Source: Echeneis naucrates (taxonomy: Eukaryota > Chordata > Actinopteri > Carangiformes > Echeneidae). Taken from it: DNA of 64,000 nt. Below, piece after piece: positions 1-13,576 of this stretch; position 1 is the stretch's first letter, and each line of letters opens with the position of its first letter. The notes beneath the pieces were generated by a model, which was not told the DNA's origin, ran no database searches, and worked only from the letters and a program-made list of their open reading frames with translations. Location: assembly GCF_900963305.1 (NCBI RefSeq), contig NC_042531.1:7129872-7193871 (forward strand), written 5' to 3'. The position numbers were made by a program, and so were the translations under genes.

Positions 1-107
1 TTCTGATATCTGGGGACTACAACTGATCTTCTCCTGTTTTGTCTTAGCTCAGGGAGGGACCTCAGTGTGAAAGGGACTTAGCTGATTTCCAGCATTTGAA
101 TTTGTTT
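1..107 (-). other. med14: med14 3' untranslated region, start only
   Basis: This is sequence downstream of the med14 stop codon, read on the minus strand. No AATAAA signal is visible on that strand here, so the transcript end probably lies to the left of the window. Confidence 0.6.
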
Positions 108-3100
108 CTATTGACGAGTGCCAGGGGGTAGAGTGAGGTTGGCCATCAGTTCGTGAACAGAAGTAAATATTGTACACTCACCTAAGAGAAAGGAAGAAAA
201 TATGCAGTGTTAGCAAAGATATTTTGATACTACCCTCAGTTTAAAAAAATGATTTGATATGAGTTTTTCTGTATGGTAAAGTATTCAGCCTTTTTTGCAT
301 TGAGGGCTGTGTCTCACCCTGTCTTGCTGGGTGCAGCTCATTAAACCTCTTAAGGATGTTAGAGACCATGAGTGCTGCAGCCCCAGATGAGCTGTGTTGT
401 CTGGGGATGTCAGCCTGCTGAGTGAGGCCTGTGGCCATGTCGTACACAATGGGGACAATGATGCTCACTGGCTCCTGGGGCACTGGGATACGCTGAGTCA
501 GCTGCAACTGTGAGACAAAGCAGACCACACACACAGAGTCAGTTAATGTGTTTGAAATGATGCTCAGCAGGTAGTGTATGAAATTTGTCCTGGTTGAGGA
601 ACGTTTATAGTGAGGCTGAGCTGTGACATACAAAGAAAAGCATCTTGGACTTGAGCACCACAGCAATAGTCCCAGGTGGGGCAATAGGAGGAGCACTGGG
701 AGGGATGGTGAGACAGAACTGAACGTTCCACTTGAGCTGTGCAGCCTGATCAGGAAACTATAGAGAGGACAGGCAAGTTTATTTATACAGCATGATTAAA
801 CAGAGAGACAACTCAAAATGTTTTAACTAAAGTAAAGAAACACATTAGGGAACTGCCTAAGAAGGTATCATTAGCTCAACAGATAATTCAAAGTAATTTA
901 CCCACTGAAACTGCCACGATAATTAAATACGCAAGGGCATCTAACAACCATCCTGAAAAAACAAAACAAACAAACAAAAATAACAGCTACTCACCAGCTC
1001 AAGCTTCATGATGCGCACACAGTCTCTAAGAATGGTAGTTGGTGCACCGAGCAGCTTGGTAAAGGCATTCAGAGTGTTGTATTTGAAAGGAGGACCAGCA
1101 ACCTAAAACGATGACATCAGGAGAACAGTGAAATAACATTAAGTGTATTTATTACCAAAAACTATCTCAATTGACCATATCTGAGGTCATAGTGGTAGTT
1201 CAGTTGTTTAAATTCCTGTCCGATAATTTGAAGTTTGAGTGTTGAAGTTATTTAAGAATTGAAGCTTAAAGCACATGGTGCATTCACATACCCGTGTCTC
1301 AAAGAACTTCTCCAGCACCTGAAGTTCCTCCTGGGACCAGGGACCTGTATTTTCTGGAGTGACTTTGAGCTGCAGTGTCTGGTAGTTTTTTGGATTGAGA
1401 GCAACCCGGCACTTGAGTACATCAGTCTTGAACATGATCACCCCAGGTTCGTTAGAGTTCACAATGGACAACTGGAAGAAATTTGACAGAGTAGTGGAAG
1501 TAAGAAGAGAAGAGTAAGAGCAGGGTAAAGTAATATACCAATGATCCAGTGAGCATAATTTGTGAGCACTCACATTGGGTTCCTGCTGAATGATCCTCTG
1601 CAGGTGCCGCCTCATGATCACTGAACCCAGAAAGCGCTCCAGAGGCGAGCAGAGGTAGCTACCTGCCAGGCCTGGCACCAGACAGGGAGTGGGTGACGGT
1701 AGCAGAAGCACATGCAAGGCATTGTGGGTGAGGATGGTAGGAATGGAGGCAGCCCAGGGGCGCTGAGGTAGCTTTCGGGGTGGAGGCATACTGGAAGGCA
1801 TGACTTGTGAACCTAATACAAAGCATGAAAGAAACATGCAGAGTGTAAACATTATATTTTGTATGGCAATTACACTGGTTACATTAAAAAATTTTGAATG
1901 TGAAGAAACCGTGAAGAAGCAGAACTTACTGGTTCCAGCACGCGGAGAATGGGGATCAGGGATTGGTGAGTGCAGCGATGGGTTACCAGGAGACATACCA
2001 TGGATCCGTGCCCCGGGTGAAGGCCCTGAGACCTGAGGTGATCCAGGCCACTGGCCCCTATGGCTGGGAGACACAATGGCATAGGGAGAGCTGGGGTCCA
2101 GAGCACCTGGGTTAAAGTATAGATAGCCATGAGCCACACAGCAACACATCAAATGCACACTAGCCGCTACCAGATTCAGATAAATACACCACTGTGTGCC
2201 CAGATTTTACAGGCTATTTGTCATATACGCCCTCATGTCTGCACCCTTCAAGTGTCTAGTTCAGCCACTTCTAGCCTTTGCCCAGCAGATCAAAATAACC
2301 ACCAGGCCAGGCTACCGTTCTGCTTACCGTGGGGGCTGGCAAAGCTGGTCTGCCCCATGGCTATGCCCAGAGAGGACGGAGATGGGGTGGGCCCAAAAGG
2401 AGAGGGTGCCCTCAGAGCCCCACTAGGGGAGCCAGAGGCATGGATGTTCCCTGCATACACACACATACACACACCAAAGGGCTCGTCAGACTCACGAGGT
2501 TGACAAGTTCTCCTCACACACAAACACACACCCTCTCACACGCTCACACACACACACACTAAAGCTGGGCGGAAGGGCAGTAGTCTCTGGCTGGTGGGCT
2601 GAGATGGCGAGGAATGGAAGGAGCAGGGCTAAATGCATGCTTTGTTCCCACTTAGCTGTGCAGTGTGTGCATGTTGCATGAAGAAAACAACTGATCTCAT
2701 GGTTGTACAAAATTAAAATGGGCACACATGGTCGTTCTTCTTCATTCCCTCTGACATGCAAACGATACGCTCTTGCTGCAACTGCACAAGTCTGCAGGAC
2801 AGTTGGTGACAGTAATATGATACATCGCAAAACGATGGTTTGTTGGTCATCATGCTCAATGGCAGCTTTGCAAGCTCAGATGACACAATAGCAAAATATT
2901 ATCCAGACGTTCTTTTGCACACATAACTGGACAAATATGGTGTAGCAGGTTTGCTATTACCTGGTGACTGGGTGGGCATCATGGATGGTGGCGTTACATT
3001 GGCATGGTAATTTGGTGGTGGTGAGGTGAGGGGAGGATATACACCTCCTGCTCCCCCCCTTATTGTCTGCGGCTGCTGTGGAGGTTGCAGCTGGTTCATC

Positions 3101-6100
3101 AGACTGTCCATTACATCCACACCCACTGGTGAGGGTGGGTTATCGTCTTCGTTGACAGAGCGTCTGCGAGGATCCTGATTGCTGTCTACAAACATGTTCA
3201 GGAATGTCTGAAAAAGTGGAGGGGCAGCAGCTGATGTTAAAAGCAGGACCAAGAGCATGTACATTGTGAAATATCAAACTGCATATCTACAACATGAGAG
3301 TAAATTTAGGCCAATGTGATAATCAATTTTTTGATTATGAGGTCTTATTTTTCCTGGTTGAACAAGTTGGTTCTGTTGCTTTGCAGCACAAGTCTCATGG
3401 CCTCGTTGCATATGATTTGTTCTTGCATAACATCACCCTAAATCTAAAATAGTTGGCTCATAAACTCCTTGAAAAAGTCTAGCTCTCCGCCTCCGGCCCC
3501 AGATTTTGCACAGCAGCATGACAGCTCCCCATGTTCATTTAATGATGGGAAACCCACATTTGTTATCAACATTAATATAGGTTTACTTGTGCTCTTTAGT
3601 TTATGACCGTTTCTCCCTGGAGTGATGAGACGGGAAAAAGCAGTTAGCTTATCTTAGAATAAAGACTTAAGACAGCTAGTCTGGTTGGCCAAAGATAACA
3701 GAGTCAGCCACCCAGCCCCTTCACAGCTGAATAATTAACACTTGTTCAATCCTAACAGATAGTGTTGCATTCATTGCATGTTTTGCATGTTTTTTTTAAA
3801 TTGTAATTATTCTTCCTAGAGTCTCCAATATTAATTGAGAAAAATCAATGTGATGACAAGACTTGAGAAAACTGACTTTAGTAGTGGTATCAATCCCATT
3901 GGCTAACTCTAAGCTTTGCTAATAGTATTTCCCAAAATGGGATTTTCCCCACTCTCAAATTATTGGTAGACTTTTTTTTTTTGTCCTGACAGAAACTTCA
4001 GTTAAAGAGAGGCTTATCTAATTTTTCAGATGAAGTCTGTTAATTAACAACAACTCTATCTCTGAGCTTTGTATACCTTGAGCCCTGGAGCAGGGTAGAA
4101 TCCATCAACAATCTTAGTGTTGTCAAAAAGACTGTAGGCTCCATCTCTGATGGCAACCACTCCACGGCTGCGACAGTAGATGTCGATGCAGTACATGTTG
4201 CGAAACGCCAAGCGTATGTGTGTCGGTGACTGGGGTAAGATGGAGAAGCACTGGTAGGCAGTGTTGGTGCGCTGGGTCAGGCCCAACATGGGCACTGTTG
4301 GTAACTTGTTGATTGCATTCAGAGGTGCTTGTGTGTCAGAAAGCACCTGAGGAAGATAATACATAGAGACCTGGTCAGAATATTACACAGAAACAACTAC
4401 AAACAATGTGTGTGATTTGAGATAAAGAGCACAAGTAATGTTTTAAAGTATTCTTTTAGACCCACATAAAAATCTACATAAAGACAGTGTACCTGCAACA
4501 GCTGCATCACATTGGGGCTCTTGTTAAACATTTCTTGTAGTTGATGGAGGATGATATTGTGGCAGTTGGAGCAGCCAGAGTTGGGCCCCACAGTCCCCAG
4601 TGAAAGATGGAAACGTTGGCTGCTCGAGTTCCATTGGATAGTAACAGAGCTGCCTTTGGTGGTGCCATAGCACAGGACTAGCTTACGGTAGTTATAAAGC
4701 CGCACCTCCGAAAACAGGCTCAGGTAGGATGGCATCTCTAGAGGGAAGCAGTCACAATCCACAGATTCATTAGATGTGCGTTTCTTGAAAGGATGAACTT
4801 CGACGAACAGATTTATCTGGATTTTTAAATATGATGTGACAACTTGTTAATTTCACTTCAAATGACAAATGTTTTCTACACATAATTAAAGTTGATCAAT
4901 TTAACTGCTTAAAATAGCTTTTTCTTTAGCTGCAGGAAAACAGCTAAAGAAAAAGCTGTGAAATACTAAGCAACTGTAAGTACTCTGCTGGAGCCTAAGT
5001 ATTACAGTCATTGATTTTTGCTCAAGTATATAAACTTGGCTTTTTAGACAAGCCTGTATATACCTGGCAGTGCACGAGCAAAGTTGAGAACACACTGGTA
5101 GAGCTGACTGATGGCATTCCAGTCATTGAGGAACATCTCTACAACCTTTCGTCCACCCACTGGCTCTGACAATGGGTTTTCATAGGTCAGATACACGTGT
5201 CGTGTGGATGCTAGTAGAGAACAGAAAACAAACAAGTTCTTCTTCAGGAGTGGCAGATTACCCTTCTTCATATTAGGCCATGTTCTCAGAGGTGTATGAA
5301 GGACATTCTATACTTTTAAAAACAGTCTAAGTGTCAATAATATTTTGCTTTATTCATAAAAAAAAAACGTTTCGTGATAAAGTCACAACAGTGAATGGGA
5401 TGTGTACCTTGCTCCTTGCTGTGTGTGCTGTTGAGAGGACAATTTGCCAGCATAAGTTCAGCAACCCAGGTTCTGTTGTTTCTGCCCTGCAGTCGGAAGG
5501 TACAGTCTAGCAGGGACCGCTCTAAAGCTTTCCTGGTCTCCTCTCCGACTCCTTTACAGGGAGGAATCCTACAGAATAAAACCAATTTTTAGTAATAGAA
5601 AGTTTTTATTAAAAAAAAAAAAGATATTTGCCTGATGATTGTGTGCGCATAAATGAATGCTCGTGGGCCTGTGACTGTCTGTATTACTTTAGTAGACGTA
5701 TTGCATGACTACTGCCATCTCCCTCCACTTGGACACCCTGGTTTGGAATCTCCATGTTAGATAGCTACCAAAAGACAAATAAAAAAGAGATTGGCATAAA
5801 ATGTGTATGACAGCAATTAATGATTCAAACTGTCTGTGCACTATGACTTACCTCTGTTCTGAGGCCAACAAAAGGCATGTTGGTGTCACACATTGCTACC
5901 AGGTGAGCCAGCTCTTTGTTGAAGGCACACATTTCCCCAGACCGCTTAGGCTTCTTTGGCTCTGGGTCTCCCTGGTCTCCACATATCTACAAAGCAACAA
6001 TGACAAATAAATGCACATTAAATACCAACTTATTTGGCTTTATACACCCACCAAAAACTAGCCACACATGATGCATATGACCATTACAAACAAAAAGTAT

Positions 6101-9100
6101 ATTTATATTTATATATACTGATATATTTACTAAAATAAAAGTGAAATGTTAACTTGGTAGCTGTGCCTTGTGGGTGGCTTTTAAATATGGGGATTTAATT
6201 TATTATTGTCATTTACATTTCACTTTTCCCATGCAGTCATAACTGTCTTGCTCCAACTTCTAGAGAAGCACCACATCCATTAAAACCAAATTAATATGCT
6301 GATATATAGTTTGGATGACTACTCTCACACCAACTACCTTTCTCTTAGTCCCAGGTCGAGCCCCTCTTCCTGTTGTTGTGTCCTGTACAAAGTGTTCCAA
6401 ATTTGGCTTGAAATGCTGCAGTAGTTGTGCGCACATGGGTCCATCATCTCCTTCCAACTGAGATACAGACAAGAAGGAGTACTTGTATTGCAAGGCTGTG
6501 GGGCTACTAGGCACTTCAAGCATTTCCACCACCTATGAAGAGGAGAAAACAGGAAAGGAAACAGTTGAGGGTAGAAAAGCAAAAAACAAACACAAAATTG
6601 AGAATGGGGCAATAAGGAAACTACAATTTATCTTAACTTTGTAGTGGAATTTTTGTTTAGCTCCTTTCAGGAGTTAAAAAACTCACAATGTAGTACTGCG
6701 GAAGACGCGTGAGCTTAATGAAGAGTTTGTGTTTGGACAAGTTGCCAACAGGGTGAGAGGCTGAGTTGGAGAGGTGCAGGACATCTGTGCACACTATAGG
6801 AAGGTGCTTGACAGACTGCCGACAGCGCTGTTCACCCAACCAGAACCTGGCCAGAGAGCAAGAAAGAACAATTTAGTATATAATCAGTTAGTAGCTTCTA
6901 TTTGCACTTAATAGATTTAAAGCTAGCACAGGACTCTCAAAGTTCAGGTAATAGATCAACTTGCATCTTGCCGGCTGCTAAGCCAAGTGTGAATTTTGTC
7001 AAGCTATAATCAGGTGTCAGACCATATATACATTATGCAGTCTATGGTAACATCTACTATAGGTGAAGGTGGACTTACTTCAATTGCTTCAGCCAAGATA
7101 TAATGCGCTTCATATCATCATTGATGGTTTTTTCAATGTCATCCAGCATGGCCTGATCTTTAGAGAGAAAAGAGGTTTTGTTCATAGAGCCGAACATTAA
7201 AATCAGTCAAAGGCAAACAAATAAAAAGGATTTCTGCTCATTTTAGCCAAATAGTTTTATCCCTTTATTATAATACAAAACAATTCCACAAAGTAAGCAC
7301 GACTGGGCCAATTTTTTTTTTTCCTTACAAGGACAAACATAACAGATAAACAAACAAATACAGACAGTTCTGAGTTAATGTTTGGTCCTCCTTACCTAAT
7401 CCATACAGCATGGGCTGGAACATGCCAGAGTGCAGGTCAACAAAAATGTGCAAGCACTCTGAACGACCACAGGGCTCAAGTATTGGAATTACAAGTGTGG
7501 GTAAAGCAGTCTCAATGAATGCTGGAATAAACAAACACAAATTGAAGTATCTCCTTTCAATACAGCAAATGTTTAAAAACCATGGCTTCAGTACAGTCAT
7601 TGAATGAGAATGGCAGAAGCGTGGAAAAAAAAAAGTTTCTATTTTCAAATGGTAGTTTTGAATGTGCAGTTGATCATAATTTTTGTCAATTAAAACGTAA
7701 CACAGTAAAGGGCTGCAACAGGGAGAAAGTAGAGTAAATACATACAGTTGTCACTGGGATTGTTGGCCTTCAGAATAGCCTTCAATTCCTGTAGCTTCTG
7801 ATGAGACCGTGCATGCACACTGTCAATCAAAAGTTTCTCCACCGACAGATGGTCAATCTAGAATATAAGTGACAGAAAACAAATGTTCTTAAAATGCAAG
7901 ATGTTTGTACATTAGGCCTTACCAATTTATTCCTTACATTACACTGAGAATATTAATATCCTCTTTACCTTCATGGCTCTCTCCATTAATTTAGAGTCGC
8001 AGACAGGGAGAGGAGGTTCATGAGATATCTGCAATGGCTTTGATCCATCTGATTCATCAATCTTGATAGTAACTTTATGTACTGATGCTGTACCAGTTTT
8101 CCTACCCAAAACCTGTTGGCTGGAGAAATAAAATGAAAGTGGGACAGGGGGAAAAAAATAATGGGTCATTGAAAATGGTCTTCTGGACAGAGACAATTCT
8201 TGGTTTTAAAACAGTTTTTAAATGATTTAAAGATGTTGATGTGTAGCCTTACTTCCAGACAGTGAGCGTGAGGTATTTTGCAGGTACATATCTCTCCTCT
8301 TGCACCAGGTCTCCCCATCGCTCTCTGATCAGCATCAGAGTCTGAGAATGAAGCACCTCTAGCTGTAGTGACAGACAGAAGGAGTCTGGAAGCAATGCAG
8401 TTAAAGAAAACAGCGTGGGAAAAAAAAAAAAAAATCAAGTCCAGGTGATCAGACATAAAGTATTCTACAGATCTTTCCATTAAGATTCAAAACACACTCA
8501 CACATATCCTCAAAACACATACACTTTGTTGGTAAAAGGGCTATTTGTGCCCCACACAGACTGCTCTTTGACACATTAAGCTGCACTGCGAGTGTTGGGG
8601 TTGGGAGAGGCAGAACAGAGATGTACTGATTAGCATTGTGATTTGCATGGTTGTGCTCAGCTTGCATACTTGATTGGGATCTTTGATGTTAAAATGAAGT
8701 CTAATGAGTTGATGTATTTTTCTCTACATTTCACTATGAGTGAAAAAAGTCTGAAGAATGGCATGGTCATCTCTCCCTAAAAATCATCCTTCAAATATCA
8801 GGTGCTGGGTTTTGAGTTTGACGGGAATCTTTTGTACTTGCCCGAGAAACAAGGACAGTTTTAAGAACAATATAAACACGGTCTTAATAGCATATCTCCA
8901 AAGAATTAACCACACATCACTTTCATAAGAGAAGGTTATAGTGAAAACAGTGTTGCCCTCAACAAACAGCAGTTGTGTTGTTTGGGTTAAAAAGGATGCA
9001 ATTCTGCAGCTGTGTATCTCATTGGAATGCTGTACTCATCTACTTAACGGGTCAATACTCTATATGCTCAAACATACACCCCTGCCCCACTGCGGTAGCT

Positions 9101-11348
9101 CAAAGCAAACTGGGACAAAAGCCAAGCAGTTGCAGGCAGGACATACACAAAATGCTTGAGTATGTGTGCACATAGGCAATAAAACACGAAGAAAGGATAC
9201 GCAAACAATTGTACATGTCCTGCAGGGGTTTTTCATCTGCACAAAGACGAGCCTGGACCAACTCATGGATGAAGTTCACCTGCAAACTGTGAACCAATGC
9301 TCGGCCATCTGTCAGTGTGGACAGAGAGGGGGATCAGATGGAGAGTTGGGATCAGGTGACAGACAGACAACCCAGGTGAGAATGAAAGGGAAAGGCAAAC
9401 ACATTAAATTAAATGTATTATTAATCGGCTTGTAAATGGTACCAAATGTGGTATGCAGAGGATGAGGACACACCCTACCTCCTGTTTCTTTGTCCTCCAC
9501 CAGAATCTCCAGTTTAAGCAGCCTCCAGGGAATATCAGGGTCATCACCCATCACAGTCAGAGTGGCCTCAAACTCCCCTTCCACACGAAACTTTACACGC
9601 CCATTAGCTACACAAACATACAAGCAAAAATACATATAAGCTATTCTTATCTTCTACATACTGAAAAACCCATACATACATACATACATACATACAAACA
9701 AACAAAAAAAAAACCCAAAACAAAACAAAACAAGAATGCTTAAAAATATTAATGCAGCATTGATAGTGAAAGCTGCTTACCAACTGTGAGATTTGCAAGT
9801 TGGGGTGGCAAGTCTGTGGTGACAAGGCGGTGTCGCAGAATCTGATTAAGCTGATTCAAGGTGGTCTGCTTCTCAGCCTTGGTAATGGGATCTGGAGGAA
9901 TGATCTTATCCTATATAAATGAAAAGACATTTAAACAAGTATGCTGACACAACCAGCATAAACAAGAGAAAGATGCATAGAGCCATGAAATTTGATATTG
10001 AAATAGTTTTTCATAAATTACTATATATTAAATAGCAAAAGCCTATCAACAAACTTACTCGTATGCATGTTGGCAAACGTGGGTATGACCCTGTGGTGAG
10101 AACATCGATGGCGAAGGGGATGGCAAAACTGGGCAAACGGGCATGAACCAGTGCATCTCTGGCTAGCGAGGCTAGCCTATCTGCTGTATCCACAAACAAG
10201 ATGGTCTGCTGATCCAAGAAGCTGGATATCATCTGTTGATCCATGGATACCACAGGAGATAAGTAAGATTGAACTTGATTTATCATGACTGTTGTTACAC
10301 TACATTACACTATCCTTTGTTGCTATTTTCCCCAAAGAAAGAGGGTAGGGTTTGGTTGTCAAAGCTCTTCCTAGTTATGGAAATTAAATAAAAATAAATA
10401 ACAACATACCGCACATTTCTCAACTTTCCCTGCATTGCTTGCCCACTTCACCAGGGCAAGCAGACGCACGAATAGCTGCCTTGTTCGGCTGGCAAACTGG
10501 ACAATCTCGATTTTCCTGAAAGAGGTAAAACGGAATAAAAATAAATAAAATCAAGAAGCAACACTTTATCTGAGCAGCCGAGGAGGCGAAGATATAAGCA
10601 GTTTCTGAAATAAATTTAACAGCACATACCTCTCCATGTCTGTTTTTCTGGGAAGCCTAGAAAAGAAAAACCCAATTAAAAGGTTTGAATTACTGCCACA
10701 ATCCTCTTACTTCATTAAGGCAAACAGCACTTGAGAGCTCATCTACTATGAGTGTATGCATTTATGACAAGTGACTGTTTTTATTACAGAAAATGAAACA
10801 GTTCATCTTCATTAAGTTTACAACAGGGAGAGGATAAAAATGGCTTTGGGAGTGGTTCATCAAGTGGTTCATCCTCAACCTGATGTCCCACATATTCACG
10901 TCCCCTCCCATTTATAACATTAATTTTAGATGAATAACCATCACAACTTCAGGACCTGTAATGGGTTGTTAGCGGTACGCCCCCTCATCACTCTACTCAT
11001 CTGTGTTATCAATTTAGCAGCGTTTTCCATAAGAAAGTCTCCAGTCACTTGTCGATTGCTCCTAAATGTGGACTTTTGGCGTTTGCAGCCCGTCAGTTTA
11101 CTAACATGAGCCGATTAGCCCGCCAGACATCCCGGTTAGCTTTGAGGCCTACAGCGCTTCACTGTTACTTACAGCTCCGCCAGCAGGGTAATTTCATGGT
11201 AGGTCCTCTGGAGAAGGAACTCGATGAGCAGGCTCAGCCGGATCCCGTGTGTGGCCGGGGCCCCTGGTGGTGGCGGCTGCGGACCCGAGACAACCGGACC
11301 ACCGAGCGGGACGAGCTGCCCATCTGATCCAATCTGCACTGGGGCCAT
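108..11348 (-). CDS. med14: Mediator subunit MED14, complete coding region, 29 exons
   Basis: MED14 is the backbone subunit linking the head, middle and tail of the nuclear Mediator complex, which relays activator signals to RNA polymerase II. Coding exons in transcript order: 11348-11173, 10656-10630, 10515-10410, 10232-10059, 9910-9781, 9607-9479, 9308-9201, 8385-8253, 8119-7969, 7857-7746, 7521-7396, 7157-7079, 6846-6687, 6532-6338, 5986-5852, 5764-5688, 5568-5408, 5210-5064, 4737-4493, 4346-4077, 3207-2961, 2450-2328, 2106-1930, 1812-1574, 1471-1292, 1102-995, 757-632, 507-318, 181-108. All have GT-AG borders and consistent phase. The sum is 4305 nt, or 1434 residues; human MED14 has about 1454. 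The start gives [17 protein letters not shown], as in human. The N-terminal half is the conserved MED14 domain. Exons 21-24 encode a Ser/Pro-rich linker. An LXXLL motif (LHVLL) lies near residues 1161-1165. The stop is at 108-110. I see no frameshift or missing block. The match to human comes from memory. Confidence 0.96.
2456..2562. repeat. CA-rich microsatellite in med14 intron 21
   Basis: CA dinucleotides with interruptions run across this stretch, including CACACACACACACA near the right end. It lies between exons 21 and 22. Open frames across it are low-complexity artefacts. Confidence 0.85.
3208..4076 (-). other. med14 intron 20, no gene seen
   Basis: This 869-base intron separates the exon ending in PAPGLK from the one starting [13 protein letters not shown] see only AT-rich unique sequence with short T runs and no RNA gene or mobile element. 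Confidence 0.75.
4916..4957. repeat. Perfect 17-bp inverted repeat in med14 intron 18
   Basis: The left arm AGCTTTTTCTTTAGCTG (4916-4932) and its exact reverse complement (4941-4957) flank an 8-base spacer. The stem sits between exons 18 and 19. No known element is recognised. At 42 bases it is too short for a normal microRNA precursor. Confidence 0.9.
8386..9200 (-). other. med14 intron 7, no gene seen
   Basis: This is an 815-base intron between the exons coding for DMYNCL and [12 protein letters not shown]. It has a poly(A) tract near 8420-8434 and otherwise unique AT-rich sequence. Small open frames here match no family I know. Confidence 0.75.
9671..9710. repeat. CATA tetranucleotide repeat in med14 intron 5
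   Basis: About six CATA units are followed by CAAA units and a poly(A) run. This is a simple sequence repeat in the intron between exons 5 and 6. Confidence 0.9.
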
Positions 11349-11610
11349 TTTACAATGACGACTCAGGACTAGTTAGCAACGGCGACGTACAGCCGGAGCT
11401 ACAACGGGAAACTATCGAGCTGTAGACGCTAACTCCTTCTAAAAGAGATCCCCTTCGTAGCCTTACAACATTTTTTCCACTACCCGAGCCACTCGGTGTG
11501 GAGTTTGTGCTCCACGTACGGCTTAAAAACCTCAACAAATGCACCAAATCTTGTCACTCATTAGGTTGAAGACTTAACGCCGCGTAGCCGCCATCTTTGC
11601 TGTCGGGGGT
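11349..11610 (-). promoter_or_regulatory. med14: med14 5' leader and core promoter with YY1-type site
   Basis: On the minus strand, CAAAGATGGCGGC at 11599-11587 is a strong match to the YY1 motif often found just downstream of the start site in TATA-less housekeeping promoters. From there to the ATG at 11348 the sequence is GC-richer than its surroundings and reads as a 5' leader of roughly 250 bases. The exact start site is inferred. Confidence 0.6.
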
Positions 11611-12985
11611 GATTATAAGAGAGTGGGCGGGAAAGAAAAGCAGGACTGGAGCTTTGAAGAGCGGGAGTCTGGACCAAAAGGGGCAACTGTAGACCAAACT
11701 ATTTGATTAAAGTCGGGTTTACGGTGCCAGATAAGTGTTTTGATACAGCCCGATAGCCTGCACTAACTGATTAGTGTTTACATCATTCACTGAACGTATT
11801 AATAATGTTGTATTGCAAAGTATTTAATCGTTATTAATAGTCCTCCTTCGATAACATATTCAAAAAATGTAGTCAAATGTCCCTCGGTTCAGGGAAATGG
11901 CCCCTGTACTTGTATACTTGTATGTCTGTATTAAATAATGTAACTACTATATTGCTACTATATTGTATAAATGCATAAATGTTTATTGTTTGATTTTGTT
12001 TTACACTTATAGTCGTCAGAAGTGGAGCTCATTATTATCATCATTATCATCATCATCATCAAATAGTGTTCTATTTGAAGCTTTATGTTGTGTTATTCAT
12101 GTGTGCCTTTTTTAAGCCGGGAGTGTGCAAAATTTCCTTTTATGTTATTATGTCCTCATAATTACAATAAAGACGCTTGAATCATTTTCTACCAGTTTTG
12201 TATAAGAATGCAATCAATAGGTTATAGGTTGATATAAAGATTATTTTCTCAGTCAAGCTCATCAAAATCAGCTATGTTGAAAATCTTTAACACACTGAAA
12301 TACAATTACTGTCCTGTGCTAAATGCCACCTTTGTGCCTCTAATATCTGGTTGTCGAGGGTATTTATTTATCTTAATTCTAAGTTTGAGCCACTAAACAA
12401 GTGTGGGATGATATCTTCATCAAGTCATTCTACTGTTAGACAGGTAGGAGATTGGTGTCTAGTCAGGAATTATTGGATAGGGAAAGAAACTGAAAAAACA
12501 AAACAAAACAAAACAGAAATTGGTTCTTTGTATAAATATCACATGACTTGTTGGTTTAATCCAGACATTGTTTTGTGAGACACACATTTCAAATATTTCA
12601 AATGTCTTTGAAAATATTAGGCTTACAACATTGTAATCATCTGACTGAGATGGCCAAAACCTCAAATAAGCTTCAGGACAGTGGATTTTGTGCCCTGTCA
12701 CTGACACTAATATCAGTTTAATAGACAGATTGAATATTAACATAGCAGCCTGAAACATAAAACAATCTTTTCCTCCGGCATCCAAATAAATAATGGTCAA
12801 CTCATAGTTTACTTGCCATTGCAATCACGTCATCTATGAGAATAAAGGTAATCAGTAAGGTCTTTTGAATGTGCCCATCCAACCTTTCCTGTTGAGGGCT
12901 GACATGTCAGCTTGTACGCCGTGAAGCTTTGACTCAGTAGTTTTCACTTTCTTTAACCGGTACCAGATGCCGTCGGACCAGCCCG
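11611..12985. other. Intergenic region between divergent med14 and usp9x
   Basis: No coding exon or RNA gene is recognised. It contains AT-rich unique sequence and a short ATC microsatellite near 12037-12060. It separates the two head-to-head promoters by about 1.4 kb. Confidence 0.7.
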
Positions 12986-13004
12986 GCCGTCAGGGGGCGA
13001 TGTA
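12986..13004 (+). promoter_or_regulatory. CTCF-like motif upstream of usp9x
   Basis: GCCGTCAGGGGGCGATGTA resembles the vertebrate CTCF core (CCAGCAGGGGGCGCTGTA) at most positions. An SP1-type GGCGGGGC follows at once. It lies between the divergent med14 and usp9x promoters. The call rests on motif resemblance only. Confidence 0.45.
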
Positions 13005-13049
13005 GGCGGGGCCCGTCCTTCCTTCGCTGCTGGTTTTAACCAAACTACG

Positions 13050-13576
13050 GATCGGAGTGGCGGCTGAAGCCGGAGTCGCTTATTGGAAATAGAGAAGGGA
13101 ATTATGCCCTTTCCATTCAGCGGCTGTTGTGTTTTCTGAACTGCACTCGGTTGCGGCGCAAACTAGCTGGTAGACAACGCCGGTCGACGGAGTTCACACA
13201 ACCGTCTGGATCTGCTTTTTTTCCCCCTTTTATTTTTTCTGTTTTTTCTTTTTTTTTTTTTTTTGAGCAGCATTTGTGTCCGACTGCGCTTCCGCCATGT
13301 TGAACTGATTCAAGTTGTGAGTGACTGCTGGGACCGAAGTGACAAGCCCTAGAAATCGGACTAGACAGAGTTAGGGGGGCTGTTACCGCGCCGGTGACGC
13401 AGGAAAAACACCCAGAAGCAGGGGGAAAACCGTAGGAATTAGATTGGTCTAGTAACAGGTTTGTGCCCAGCGAAACTGTCACCGATATAGGCCACGTTTA
13501 TGTAATATACGACGACACCATCGCTGAAGGCTGGACGTAGCCCGTGAATAGAGGGGGAAGTCATATCAAATTCCTG
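13050..13576 (+). other. usp9x: usp9x noncoding first exon (approximate start)
   Basis: A GC-rich leader ends at a good splice donor (CCTG|GTGAGT) at 13576/13577. The next exon in register begins at 18231 after a pyrimidine tract and CAG. The left limit is a guess, placed just downstream of the SP1-rich stretch. A poly(T) run lies near 13248-13265. A noncoding first exon is normal for USP9X in vertebrates. Confidence 0.5.

Noticed and set aside
1208-2158. A 316-codon open frame on the minus strand
   Set aside because: It is med14 exons 23-25 read through their introns. GT-AG borders and the human protein support the spliced model instead.
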